Below are positions 39,105-48,178 of a stretch of DNA of 64,000 nucleotides, piece after piece. The stretch is from positions 682,001 through 746,000 of the forward strand of contig JADJLR010000001.1 in assembly GCA_016710015.1 (NCBI GenBank), in the 5' to 3' direction. Position 1 is the first letter of the stretch. Each line of letters begins with the position of its first letter. This stretch comes from Flavobacteriales bacterium (lineage in GTDB: Bacteria > Bacteroidota > Bacteroidia > Flavobacteriales_F > PHOS-HE28). The translations under genes and the position numbers were made by a program. The notes under the pieces were generated by a model. That model worked only from the letters and a program-made list of their open reading frames with translations, had not been told where the DNA came from and did not search any database.

Positions 39105-39108
39105 GCCA

Positions 39109-39792
39109 TCATGGGCGTGTTGCGAACCACAGGTGGTGCTTCGTGCCTTTGTCGCGGTGGGCGAAGACCTTCTCCTCCTGCACCTTGAAACCCGCCATTC
39201 CAAGGCGTCGCGTGAATGGTGGATGCGGGTGAGTAGACCAGACGGCAAGCACTCCACCAGGTCGTAGCACGTCATACGCCGACCTTAATCCACGGTGTGA
39301 ATAGAGACGATCGTTGCGAGCTTGCGTCAAGCCTTCGGGGCCGTTGTCGGTATCCAAAAGGATAGCATCGAACTTCTCCCTACCACTTCGGATCAGCTCG
39401 AGCACATCGCCTTGGTGAACGATCGTACGCGGGTCCTTGAGCGGGTTTCCAGAGCGCTCGCCCATGGGTCCTTGGTTCCACTTCACTACTTCGGGAACCA
39501 ACTCGGCGACAATAACCTTTCCTCGGTCGCCCACAAGCCGTAGCACTGTTGCCAAGGTGAATCCCATGCCCAAGCCGCCGATCACAACATGCGCTTCCTG
39601 TGGTTTCTTGAGTCTCTTCAAGGCGAGTTCCGCAAGCGCATCTTCCGATCCGTGATGCGCTGTGGTCATCAATTCCCCGGAAATACCGACCACCTCGATG
39701 GTGAAATCATCGTTGCGTTGATAGAACAACAGTTCACCGCCGTTGTCGGGGATCAGTGCCCGATCCAACAGCTTATTGATCCGTATCTTCAT
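39109..39792 (-). CDS. Spermidine synthase-like methyltransferase-fold protein
   Basis: Protein of 227 residues with a Rossmann fold like spermidine synthases: VVIGGLGMGFTLATVLRLV (glycine-rich loop), VIVAELVPEVVKW, the acidic RTIVHQGDVLELI and FDAILLDTDNGPEGLT, then YSHRGLRSAYDVLRPGGVLAVWS. The usual N-terminal beta tetramerisation domain is reduced. It may be a SAM-dependent methyltransferase or an aminopropyltransferase relative; substrate not assignable. The ATG at 39792 was chosen over upstream frames that lack homology-like sequence. Confidence 0.8.
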   Translation of the reverse strand: MKIRINKLLDRALIPDNGGELLFYQRNDDFTIEVVGISGELMTTAHHGSEDALAELALKRLKKPQEAHVVIGGLGMGFTLATVLRLVGDRGKVIVAELVPEVVKWNQGPMGERSGNPLKDPRTIVHQGDVLELIRSGREKFDAILLDTDNGPEGLTQARNDRLYSHRGLRSAYDVLRPGGVLAVWSTHPHPPFTRRLGMAGFKVQEEKVFAHRDKGTKHHLWFATRP

Positions 39793-39963
39793 GTTCGAGA
39801 TCCCTTGCGGCGTTGCCAAGGGGGTGCAAGGTTCGTGAAAGTTCCATGTGTTCGACACAATACAGTAGGAAATGAAGTGGGCCATACCTGACGATCCGAC
39901 CGAAGAGAAGCGTTGGCCCGACAGTTGCCGATGCGGGGTCAACCCTGATCCAATTCATCGAGT

Positions 39964-41790
39964 TTGAGTTCACGACCATTTTCCACCTCCCGTGCAGAAC
40001 GTACACCGAATGGCCCCAACGCCAAGATCCGCGCTGCTGCCGGCGAACTGCCCAAAGCCAAGTCCAGTGTCACTTGGGGCATGGCGTTCCGTCAGTTCAT
40101 CTGGCCTAGGCGCAAGCACGTATTGCTCGGCCTGATCCTCATCGTGATCAGTCGGGCAGCAGGTCTTGTGCTTCCCGGATCCACGAAGTATTTGATGGAC
40201 GACGTGGTCGCCAACCACGACATGGGCATGCTGAAGATCCTGCTCATTGCTGTGGTCGCAGCGTTGATCGTGCAAAGTGCAACGAGTTATGCACTGACCC
40301 AATTGTTGAGTGTAGAGGCACAGCGCCTGATCAGTGAGCTTCGGACGAAAGTGCAGCGCAAGATCCTTTCGCTGCCGATCGGGTTCTTCGACAACACCAA
40401 AAGTGGTGCGCTTGTTAGCCGCATCATGAGCGATGTGGAAGGGGTTCGGAACTTGGTTGGCACCGGTTTGGTGCAATTGGTCGGCGGCACACTCACCGCA
40501 GTGGCCTCGCTGATCTGGCTGATCCACATCAGTCCGTGGATGACACTCTTCACCTTGGTGCCTGTGAGCATTTTCGCCTTTCTGGCAATGAAGGCCTTCG
40601 CTAGGATCCGCCCGGTGTTCCGCACGAGAGGTGTGATCAATGCGGAAGTGACCGGACGGCTCACTGAAACGCTCAATGGCGTTCGTGTGATCAAGGGTTT
40701 TGGTGCTGAAGAACAGGAGAACAAGGCCTTCGAACTGGGTGTGCAACGTTTGTTCGAGAATGTGAAGACAAGTCTGACGGCCACGTCCTTCATCAGCAGC
40801 ATGTCCACCTTCCTGCTCGGCTTGGCCAGCGCGGGCATCATGGGTATTGGTGCCACCATGATGGTACATGACCAACTGACCACGGGAGAGTTCCTTCAGT
40901 TCACGGTACTACTCGGTTTCATGATCGCGCCGATCGTGCAGATGAGCAACATCGGCAGCCAATTCACCGAAGCTTTCGCTGGGCTGGATCGTACCGAGGA
41001 GATCATGAACATGGAACCGGAAGACGATATGAACCAACGCCCAGTGGAGCTTGAAGAGCTGCATGGCGATATCGCCTTCAACAACGTCACCTTCGCCTAC
41101 GAGGAAGATAAACCGGTGCTACACGGCGTAAGCTTCACCGCCCAACGGGGCAGTGTGATCGCCTTGGTCGGCACCTCCGGTTCGGGCAAAAGCACCATCG
41201 CCAGCCTCGCAGCATCCTTCCTCACCCCCACCTCAGGCACCGTTACGATCGATGGTCATGATCTGAGCACAGTGCGATTGGCCAGTTTCCGCAAGCACTT
41301 GGGCGTGGTGTTACAGGACGATTTCCTCTTCGAAGGAACGATCCGTGAGAACATCCTTTTCCCACGTCCGAATGCGACCGAAGAGCAGATCCAGAAGGCG
41401 GTGGAAGGTGCTTACGTGCATGAATTCACGGATAGGTTCGAGTTGGGCTTGGACACGGTGATCGGCGAACGTGGTGTGAAGTTGAGCGGTGGTCAGCGGC
41501 AACGGGTGGCCATTGCGCGCGCCATGTTGGCCGATCCACGCATTTTGATCCTGGATGAAGCCACGAGCAACCTCGATACGGAAAGCGAAGCCCTGATCCA
41601 GAAGAGCTTGAATGAACTGGTAAAGGACCGGACCACCTTCGTGATCGCACACCGCCTGAGCACCATACGCCAAGCCACGGAAATACTGGTGATCGAACAC
41701 GGCTTGATCGCTGAACGCGGCACCCACAACGAGCTCATCGCCAAGGAAGGTCGGTACTTCGATCTGTATACCTATCAGGCGCGGATCTGA
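39964..41790 (+). CDS. ABC exporter, MsbA-like half-transporter
   Basis: Half-transporter of 608 residues: membrane domain at about 45-340 (six helices, MAFRQFIWPRRKHVLLGLILIV onward in parts) and ATPase at about 365-600 with Walker A VGTSGSGKST, signature LSGGQRQRVAIARAML, Walker B ILILDEATSN and VIAHRLSTI. Likely exports a lipid or drug. The only start near the family N-terminus is TTG at 39964; the next ATG (40081) would remove the lead-in to the first helix, so the true start is uncertain. It stands alone. Confidence 0.9.
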   Translation: MSSRPFSTSRAERTPNGPNAKIRAAAGELPKAKSSVTWGMAFRQFIWPRRKHVLLGLILIVISRAAGLVLPGSTKYLMDDVVANHDMGMLKILLIAVVAALIVQSATSYALTQLLSVEAQRLISELRTKVQRKILSLPIGFFDNTKSGALVSRIMSDVEGVRNLVGTGLVQLVGGTLTAVASLIWLIHISPWMTLFTLVPVSIFAFLAMKAFARIRPVFRTRGVINAEVTGRLTETLNGVRVIKGFGAEEQENKAFELGVQRLFENVKTSLTATSFISSMSTFLLGLASAGIMGIGATMMVHDQLTTGEFLQFTVLLGFMIAPIVQMSNIGSQFTEAFAGLDRTEEIMNMEPEDDMNQRPVELEELHGDIAFNNVTFAYEEDKPVLHGVSFTAQRGSVIALVGTSGSGKSTIASLAASFLTPTSGTVTIDGHDLSTVRLASFRKHLGVVLQDDFLFEGTIRENILFPRPNATEEQIQKAVEGAYVHEFTDRFELGLDTVIGERGVKLSGGQRQRVAIARAMLADPRILILDEATSNLDTESEALIQKSLNELVKDRTTFVIAHRLSTIRQATEILVIEHGLIAERGTHNELIAKEGRYFDLYTYQARI

Positions 41791-42013
41791 TAGCTCGAAA
41801 AGCGCTCGTCGCCATCCTTGAACATGCGGGCCAGTTCGGATGAATGGTTCAATGAGCGCTGATTCTGTGGAACCTACCAGAAGCCTGCGTACCTCAGTAT
41901 TCACACTTAACAAACTATGATCCAGGTCATTGAATCAATATTCATCCTGCTCTACCAGAGGGTTCGGCCGATCGGATCGCGATCACCCGATACCAGATTG
42001 AGTGATGGATAGT

Positions 42014-42021
42014 TAAGTTTG
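42014..42021 (+). promoter_or_regulatory. -7 promoter element for the PA-domain gene
   Basis: TAAGTTTG, perfect TAnnTTTG, 63 bases before the ATG at 42084. The rest of the 293-base gap after the ABC gene shows nothing notable. Confidence 0.5.
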
Positions 42022-42083
42022 TATGAAGTTGAGCACCCATAGAACAACTCAACGATCAACGATCATCATTCAACCCGAACTCC

Positions 42084-43763
42084 ATGAAAAACACCCTACT
42101 CTTCATTGGCTTGGTCGCGGCCGTAAGCACCAGTCAAGCTCAAGTAACGACCTACGTAACACAGCCCGCCGAATTCGAAGGTGCCCTTGATTTCACCTGG
42201 GCGGATAACTGGGGGATGACCCCTGACCTGAACCTCCCGGAAAACTCCATCACGGCATTCGTCGTGATCGGTCGGGATGCCACGGAAGACCAAGACTCAC
42301 TGGGTTGTGAAGCCCTCGTGAATGCCGCAGAGGTATCCGGGAAGATCGCCGCCATCTATCGCGGTACCTGTGAGTTCGGTTTGAAAGCCTTGAACGCACA
42401 AAATGCCGGTGCCATTGGTGTGGTCATCATCAATAACCAAGGTGCACCTGCCGCGATGGGCGGTGGTGCCAATGGAGCGGAAGTCACGATCCCCGTGGTG
42501 ATGATCTCCACGGATGCCGGAACCATGTTGCATGATGAGATCGTGGCTGGCAACGTGGAAATGCTGATCGGCAGCGTAATGGGCGTGTATGAGTTCAACC
42601 TCAACACCGCGTCCAAGCAAGCGATGATCCCCCAATACAGTGCCCTGCCCGGAGCTTTGGCCACGGCCATTGGTTTCAGTTCCGCCATGGGGACTTGGGT
42701 GAAGAACTTCGGTTATGCGGACCAATCCGATGTCTCGGTAACTGGCACCGTGACCAATGGTGGTAATACGGTTTACGACGAGACTTCAGGCACGGCGTCG
42801 GTCATTTCTGGTGACAGTGCCTTTTTCGCCTTGCCAGATTTCACGCAGGGCAACTACGATGGGTTGTACGAGGCCACCTATACCATCAACTCCCCGAACG
42901 AAGATGCTTTCCCGACAGACAACGTCTTCACGTGGAATTATTTGGCGAGCGATGTATTCGCCTACGCCCGTATCGACCCGACCAATTTGTTGCCGATCGG
43001 CGAGCAGCACGTTAGGACCGCAGATGGCATTACCTTCCAAACGTGCTCCTACTTCAGCCACCCCAATGCCAGTATGTTCACTGTGGAAGGCATCTACACC
43101 TCCGGAGCAAAGTCGGGTGGTGTTACAATGCAAGATGAATACCTCGAAGGTCGGCTCTTCGAATGGCTGGATGTCTTTACCGGCTGGAGCGATGCCACGA
43201 CCAATGACATCATCATGCTGGCTTCCGGGGAGTACGTGTATGATTCCGACCTGAGCCAAGAGACCATCTACATCCCACTCCAAGAGCCGTACGAGTTAGA
43301 GGACAACAAGAAGTATTTGTTCTGCAGCTTCAGCCCCTCTGCTGATGTTTTCCTAGGCTTCGGTGAGTCACTGAACTATGAGCGTTTGCAAGCGGATCTG
43401 GATGAGCCCATCTATTTGATGACCGATGGCACTTGGGGATCATTCTCTAACGCGGACCATTGCGCCGTTGGTGCAAAGCTCACGCAAATGGTGGGCGTAG
43501 ATGAGCACGACCGGGTGGAGCTGAAAGCTTTCCCGAACCCGACCTCGACATCGATCCAGATCCCCATGATCGGTCTTAGCGGCAAGGCTACGCTTCAGAT
43601 CTACAACGCACTTGGCGAAAATGTGGGTGAGCGTTCCGTTGCCGTGGGCGACCGGGGCATCATGACCGTGGACATGTCCGGCATGAGCGCCGGTACGTAC
43701 GTCTTCCACATGGAATTCGAGAACGGTAAGCGTTCCGACTTCCGCGTGGTAGTGTCGAAGTAA
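42084..43763 (+). CDS. Secreted PA-domain protein with T9SS type A sorting domain
   Basis: Protein of 559 residues: signal peptide (MKNTLLFIGLVAAVSTSQAQ), a protease-associated (PA) domain at about 60-160 (DSLGCEALVNAAEVSGKIAA, YRGTCEFGLKALNAQNAGA, GVVIINN, VTIPVVMISTDAG in parts), a beta-rich region of unknown type to about 470 and a type A sorting domain (AFPNPTSTSIQIPM, IYNALGENVGERSV, MSAGTYVFHMEFENG). No protease catalytic motif is visible, so the PA domain may serve binding. It is followed by a strong terminator. Confidence 0.87.
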   Translation: MKNTLLFIGLVAAVSTSQAQVTTYVTQPAEFEGALDFTWADNWGMTPDLNLPENSITAFVVIGRDATEDQDSLGCEALVNAAEVSGKIAAIYRGTCEFGLKALNAQNAGAIGVVIINNQGAPAAMGGGANGAEVTIPVVMISTDAGTMLHDEIVAGNVEMLIGSVMGVYEFNLNTASKQAMIPQYSALPGALATAIGFSSAMGTWVKNFGYADQSDVSVTGTVTNGGNTVYDETSGTASVISGDSAFFALPDFTQGNYDGLYEATYTINSPNEDAFPTDNVFTWNYLASDVFAYARIDPTNLLPIGEQHVRTADGITFQTCSYFSHPNASMFTVEGIYTSGAKSGGVTMQDEYLEGRLFEWLDVFTGWSDATTNDIIMLASGEYVYDSDLSQETIYIPLQEPYELEDNKKYLFCSFSPSADVFLGFGESLNYERLQADLDEPIYLMTDGTWGSFSNADHCAVGAKLTQMVGVDEHDRVELKAFPNPTSTSIQIPMIGLSGKATLQIYNALGENVGERSVAVGDRGIMTVDMSGMSAGTYVFHMEFENGKRSDFRVVVSK

Positions 43764-43780
43764 TTCAGTGCAGTCCGACC

Positions 43781-43831
43781 GAAAGGCGGCCGCTCCGTCC
43801 CGTATGAACGCGGGAGGGGTGGCCGCTTTTC
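43781..43831 (+). terminator. Terminator after the PA-domain gene
   Basis: Long hairpin AAAGGCGGCC...GGCCGCTTTT with inner CGTCCCG/CGGGAGGGG pairing and a T run, 18 bases after the stop. Confidence 0.85.
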
Positions 43832-43853
43832 TATGAAGGTTGTGCAGAACATG

Positions 43854-43950
43854 GATGACGCAGATGGAACGGTTCAACGCTGATCCGCCCAATACACCAC
43901 TATCTCAGATCCGCGTTGATCATTAAGAACCGCGTCATCCGCGTTCCATT
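43854..43950. repeat. CGCGTCATCCGCGTTC-type repeat, copy 2
   Basis: Imperfect inverted repeat running from GATGACGCAGATGGAACG to CGCGTCATCCGCGTTCCATT. Related to copies at 57592-57685 and 63589-63650, and more distantly to the hairpin at 5368-5456. All three close copies abut the 3' end of a minus-strand gene or remnant. Confidence 0.8.
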
Positions 43951-43960
43951 GGGCTACTCC

Positions 43961-44098
43961 CCTAAATCCTCGTTCCACAGCTCCGGCCCGACAGCGATAG
44001 GAGCTTCCTTCATCTGCACATTCCGGAAGGCCCGGATCGGCCACCTCCTCGCCATGGGTTTTCATGGGATCCTTGCCCCGGAGAAAGTCCGCCTGCCA
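43961..44098 (-). pseudogene. Decayed fragment of a cytosine deaminase gene (3' end)
   Basis: The plus-strand stretch TCCTCGTTCCACAGCTCCGG at 43968-43987 is identical to the corresponding bases of the deaminase gene 3' end at about 57694-57713. Similarity continues with substitutions and small indels for about 130 bases. In one frame GKDPMKTHGEEV and LPEC are seen against AKEFMESHGVEV and LPEC in the intact protein; further on the frame is shifted. No active-site residues (His-x-Glu, PCxxC) remain. It is a remnant of a duplication that also copied the repeat next to it. Confidence 0.75.
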
Positions 44099-44144
44099 TC
44101 GATCGCTCGATCCAATCACCTGCTTGCTCGATCAGCGGCCTCGA

Positions 44145-47100
44145 ATGGGATCCAAGGTCGAACTTAGTTCCGTGAATCCTTGGAAATCCTTCTTGCGTGG
44201 ATCGATCCGTACCGTGCTTTCGGTAGCGGTCGCCGTATTCGCGATCAGCGCTTCGGCCCAACCCTTTCCCGACGGAACCCCGTTCAGGATGGTCACGTCC
44301 ATGCCCCAACTGCAGGACAGGCGGCTGGGAGTGATGGAGGAGGATGGTTTCGGGCGGGTTTGGATCGCGAGCTGGGAAGGGCTTTTCGCCTTGAACGGCA
44401 CCACGGTCCAACGCATCGTTTCCGATCCTACGGACAGCACCACGTTCCCCGACCAGGTCATCCATTGGCTGGTGCTGCAAGGTGATACGTTGCTCTGGTT
44501 GGCCACGCAGAACGGCGTTTGCGCGTGGGACATCGCCAACGGAAAGGCGGTGCATCCAGCGTGGGCGGCCCCGTTCAAGGAGCGGAACATCGTCCACATC
44601 GCGATCATCGGTGAGGCGCTGTGGTTCTGTGTGGACGGCGAAATGGTCCGGGTGCAATTGACAACGGGCCGCGTTGAGCGGTATGCCTTGCCGGAAAGTG
44701 GTTCAGGCAAGGTGCGCGCGGTCTCCGTTGCCGCGTTTCCGGGCCGGTCGGATCGGGTGATCGTGACAACGTCACGGTTCGTCGCGGAGTTCTTTCCTGC
44801 CGAGGAACGCTTCGTGACCTACGCGGATGCGAACGGTTCCGACCAATACGCCACGGTGCCCGCGCTGGTGCATGCGGGCTGGATCTGGGCGGGATCATGG
44901 GGCCAGGGGGTCCGCCGGTTCAAGCTGGACCACAGCAAAGCGGAACACCTGCGGATCCGGCAAATGAACGATGTGCTCGGAGGCTACACCACGAGCGTGT
45001 GGGCGAAGGATGACAGCACGCTATGGGTGGCTTCGGAATACGGCATACTCGAACTGGACGCGCGAAGCGGATCCTTCGGGAAGGTGCATCCGATCGTGCA
45101 TCCGTTCCATGCCAAGAAGCAAACCATTGTTTATACGATCCTTGGTTTGCGCGACGGCACCGCATTGGCCGGTACCGAGGATGGTCTGGCCCGCCTCACG
45201 GCCAGCCCGCATCCGTTCTCGCTGGTCGATCTTCCGGACGATGGCCACATCGGGCTGACGCCGTTGTGGGTGATGGCGATAGCGCAGGACAAGACCGGCG
45301 ACCTGGTGATCGGCACGTACGACGGGCTTGGGGTCATGCGTAGGCGAGCGGGGAAATGGGAAGTGATCCCGACACCGCCGAGCGCTGATGATGGCCGCGC
45401 AGCACGCGTGAACAACATCCTGAGTGCGCGTGATGGATCGCTTTGGATCGCCACGCGCGACGGACCCATGGTGATGCCCGCAGGAGGAACACGCTTCCAG
45501 GCGCTCTATCCCGAGGAGCACTTCTGGACCGCAGGACTATGCGAGGACAAGGATGGCCGCATCTGGATCGGTACCGGCAACGCGGGCGTGATCATCCATG
45601 AACCGCGTACGAGCACGGACCTTCGCTTGCAGCACAACGATGCCGATGCGAACTCGCTCGTGAGCAACAGCGTGGTGCGCGCATTTTGCGAGGATACGCT
45701 GGGCCGCATGTGGATCGGCACGCGCGATGGCCTGAGTGTTTACGATCCCGCCACGGAGCGATCTTTGAATTTCGGCCATGACCTCAGCGAGCGCATCGGG
45801 TTCCGAACACCTTTCGTGTACAGTATTGTTCGGGACAGCAAGGGAGCCATGTGGATCAGCTTGTCCAATGCAGGAATACACCAGGTGAACGTTTCGCCCG
45901 ATGGAGCTTTTTCGCAGCGGGCCTTCGATCATCGCTCGGGGATCGACCCGTCGCGGACGCTTGCCATGCGGATCGATGGACAGGACAGGATCTGGGCGGT
46001 GGACAAAGGTGTGCTGATGCTGGACACGCGTACCGGTGCATTCCGCCACTTCAACCGTGACGATGGGTTGCTCGATCTTCCCGATGGCGATTCACCCTTG
46101 CTCCCGACCGAGGATGGAAAGCTGGTGCTCGGCATCGAGGGCGAGCCGCTCCTGCAGGTGTTCGATGTCAAGGAACTCCTGGGGCCGTCGCCTTCCGCAC
46201 CCATCGAATTCATCTCCATCGCGACATCGAAGGGCGAACTGCTGAACGGACGCGACGTGATGCGCCAGTTCGACCTGCGGATCCCGTACGCCGACCTGCC
46301 GCTCTATTTCGAGTTTTCCGTGATCGATCTGAGCCGGGCCCATGCGCACCGCTACGCATACCGGCTGGAGGGGCTGGACACGAGCTGGCGATCACTGGGC
46401 ACCGATCGCGGCATTCGCTTTGCCGTGCTGGATCCCGGCGACTACGTGCTGCACGTACGGTCCGATATTGGCGGCGGCACCTTGGCGAATGAACGCATGC
46501 TGCGCTTCACCATCGTGCCACCCTGGTACCGCACCACTGTGGCCCGTGCCGTCGGGTTGTTAGCGATCGCCGGCATCGTCCTGTTCATCTTCCTGTTGCG
46601 CGTCCGTGCGATCCGTCGCGAAGAGCAACGAAAGACCGCGTTCCAGAAGAAGCTGGCGGAAGTGGAGATGCACGCCCTGCGTGCGCAGATGAACCCGCAC
46701 TTCCTGTTCAACAGCCTCAACAGCATCAAGTATTACGCGATGACCAAGACCCCGCGGGAGACCGCGGACTACCTCGGGAAGTTCGCGATGCTCATCCGGC
46801 GCATCCTGCAAAATTCGCGGGAGGACCTCGTGCCTTTGCACGATGAACTGGAGGCTCTGCGGCTCTATGTCGAGATCGAGTCGATGCGGCTCGAGGACAA
46901 GTTCGACCATGCGATCACCATCGCCGAGGGCATCGATGAGGAGATGGTGCGGATCCCGCCCATGCTGATGCAGCCCTACGTGGAGAACGCCATCTGGCAC
47001 GGCCTGATGAACAAGGAGGAACGTGGCGCACTGCGCGTGGCGATCACCGAGGAAGGCGAGGAGTTGCGCGTGGTGATCGAGGACAATGGGGTTGGCCGGA

Positions 47101-47306
47101 AGAAGGCAGAAGAGATCAAGAGCGCCCAAGGGCAGCGGGAACGTTCCTTCGGCATGCGCATCACCGCCGAACGCATGGAACTTAGCGCGCGAACGCTCGG
47201 CATCGACCTGCGTTCCGTTATCGAGGACCTGATGGACGACAAGGGCCGACCTTGCGGGACCCGGGTGGTGCTGCACATCCCGATCGTTCATGACACCATT
47301 ACCTGA
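44145..47306 (+). CDS. Two-component propeller sensor histidine kinase (LytS/YehU-type kinase domain)
   Basis: Membrane sensor of 1053 residues. Signal peptide/anchor (TVLSVAVAVFAISASAQ); two-component-regulator propeller repeats from about 40 to 650 (GRVWIASWEGLF, STLWVASEYGI, GSLWIATRDGP, GRIWIGTGNAG, GRMWIGTRDGL in parts); a Y_Y_Y domain at about 690-775 (YAYRLEGLDTSW, YVLHVRS); one membrane helix near 790 (VGLLAIAGIVLFIFLLRV); and a His_kinase domain with the phospho-acceptor in QMNPHFLFNSLNSIKYYA near 850 and an ATP-binding N box YVENAIWHGL near 945. It is followed 10 bases later by its LytTR partner. ATG 44145 gives a sensible leader; a frame from 44064 runs through the deaminase remnant. 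Ligand unknown, possibly a glycan or peptide. Confidence 0.9.
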   Translation: MGSKVELSSVNPWKSFLRGSIRTVLSVAVAVFAISASAQPFPDGTPFRMVTSMPQLQDRRLGVMEEDGFGRVWIASWEGLFALNGTTVQRIVSDPTDSTTFPDQVIHWLVLQGDTLLWLATQNGVCAWDIANGKAVHPAWAAPFKERNIVHIAIIGEALWFCVDGEMVRVQLTTGRVERYALPESGSGKVRAVSVAAFPGRSDRVIVTTSRFVAEFFPAEERFVTYADANGSDQYATVPALVHAGWIWAGSWGQGVRRFKLDHSKAEHLRIRQMNDVLGGYTTSVWAKDDSTLWVASEYGILELDARSGSFGKVHPIVHPFHAKKQTIVYTILGLRDGTALAGTEDGLARLTASPHPFSLVDLPDDGHIGLTPLWVMAIAQDKTGDLVIGTYDGLGVMRRRAGKWEVIPTPPSADDGRAARVNNILSARDGSLWIATRDGPMVMPAGGTRFQALYPEEHFWTAGLCEDKDGRIWIGTGNAGVIIHEPRTSTDLRLQHNDADANSLVSNSVVRAFCEDTLGRMWIGTRDGLSVYDPATERSLNFGHDLSERIGFRTPFVYSIVRDSKGAMWISLSNAGIHQVNVSPDGAFSQRAFDHRSGIDPSRTLAMRIDGQDRIWAVDKGVLMLDTRTGAFRHFNRDDGLLDLPDGDSPLLPTEDGKLVLGIEGEPLLQVFDVKELLGPSPSAPIEFISIATSKGELLNGRDVMRQFDLRIPYADLPLYFEFSVIDLSRAHAHRYAYRLEGLDTSWRSLGTDRGIRFAVLDPGDYVLHVRSDIGGGTLANERMLRFTIVPPWYRTTVARAVGLLAIAGIVLFIFLLRVRAIRREEQRKTAFQKKLAEVEMHALRAQMNPHFLFNSLNSIKYYAMTKTPRETADYLGKFAMLIRRILQNSREDLVPLHDELEALRLYVEIESMRLEDKFDHAITIAEGIDEEMVRIPPMLMQPYVENAIWHGLMNKEERGALRVAITEEGEELRVVIEDNGVGRKKAEEIKSAQGQRERSFGMRITAERMELSARTLGIDLRSVIEDLMDDKGRPCGTRVVLHIPIVHDTIT

Positions 47307-47316
47307 AACACGCGAA

Positions 47317-48066
47317 ATGTCCTACACCGCGATCATCACCGACGACGAGAAGCACAGCCGCGAGACGCTGCGCTTGGAACTGGAGCAACATTGCCCGGAG
47401 GTGAAGGTGGTGGCGATGTGCAGCACCGGACCTGAAGCCGTCCAAGCTGTAAAGGAGCATGATCCGGACCTGCTCTTCCTCGATGTGCAGATGCCGCGCA
47501 TGGACGGCTTCCAGGTGCTGGAGAAGCTCGGCGAGATCAAAGGCCAGGTGATCTTCGTAACGGCCTTCGATCAATATGCCATTCGTGCCTTCCGTTTCAG
47601 CGCGGTGGATTACCTGCTGAAACCGGTACAGCCCACCGAGCTCCGGGAAGCCGTACGCCGCGCCTTGGAAAAGGCGGCAACGACCGGAACGGGACAGCAG
47701 ATGCGGGTGCTGATGCACAACCTCGGACCGGACGGGAGCAGGCATCCGCGCATCGCACTGCCCACGGGCGATGGGGTGGAGTTCTTCGGCGTGGACCGCA
47801 TCGTGCGTTGCGAAGCGGACAGCAATTACACGCATGTCCACCTGCAGGATGCCCGCAAGATGTTGCTCTCCCGGACCCTGAAGGACGTGGACGAGATGCT
47901 CTCACCGCACGGATTCTTCCGTTGCCACCAGTCGCACTTGATCAACCCGGCACATCTGAGCAAGTTCGTGCGCAGTGAGGGGGGCTACCTGGTGATGGAT
48001 GATGGCGCCAACGTGCCATTGGCCAAGAGCAGACGGGATGCTTTCCATGAGAAATTCCAGGTCTGA
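47317..48066 (+). CDS. LytTR-family response regulator
   Basis: Response regulator of 249 residues: receiver domain (ITDDEKHSR, phospho-acceptor Asp56 in LLFLDVQMPRMDG, VTAFDQYAIRAF, DYLLKPV) and a LytTR DNA-binding domain from about 145 (RIALPTGDGVEFFGVDRIVRCEAD, YTHVHL, FFRCHQSHLINPAHL in parts). It is the evident partner of the preceding kinase (10-base gap). Start at ATG 47317, which fits the family start; ATG 47290 lies inside the kinase gene. It probably controls the barrel/giant/FN3 genes that follow after a gap of 112 bases, but this is inference from position. Confidence 0.93.
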   Translation: MSYTAIITDDEKHSRETLRLELEQHCPEVKVVAMCSTGPEAVQAVKEHDPDLLFLDVQMPRMDGFQVLEKLGEIKGQVIFVTAFDQYAIRAFRFSAVDYLLKPVQPTELREAVRRALEKAATTGTGQQMRVLMHNLGPDGSRHPRIALPTGDGVEFFGVDRIVRCEADSNYTHVHLQDARKMLLSRTLKDVDEMLSPHGFFRCHQSHLINPAHLSKFVRSEGGYLVMDDGANVPLAKSRRDAFHEKFQV

Positions 48067-48178
48067 TCCGCGCTGACGGGATCGGAGCGACAGCCCTTTC
48101 CCGTTCGGATACTCGATCGGACGGGTCGCAGGCTTGATCACCCGAATTGCGGACATGTGCCATCGGTAGTTTCATCGC

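Larger units (their letters stand above)
43764..44144. other. Intergenic region with terminator, repeat and gene remnant
   Basis: Contains in order a terminator (43781-43831), a CATCCGCG-type repeat (43854-43950) and a decayed copy of the cytosine deaminase 3' end (43961-44098). No intact gene. Confidence 0.8.

Noticed and set aside
41791..42083. Possible small RNA or tRNA gene in the gap after the ABC exporter
   Set aside because: No cloverleaf, no conserved TTC loop and no clear hairpin with T run was found.
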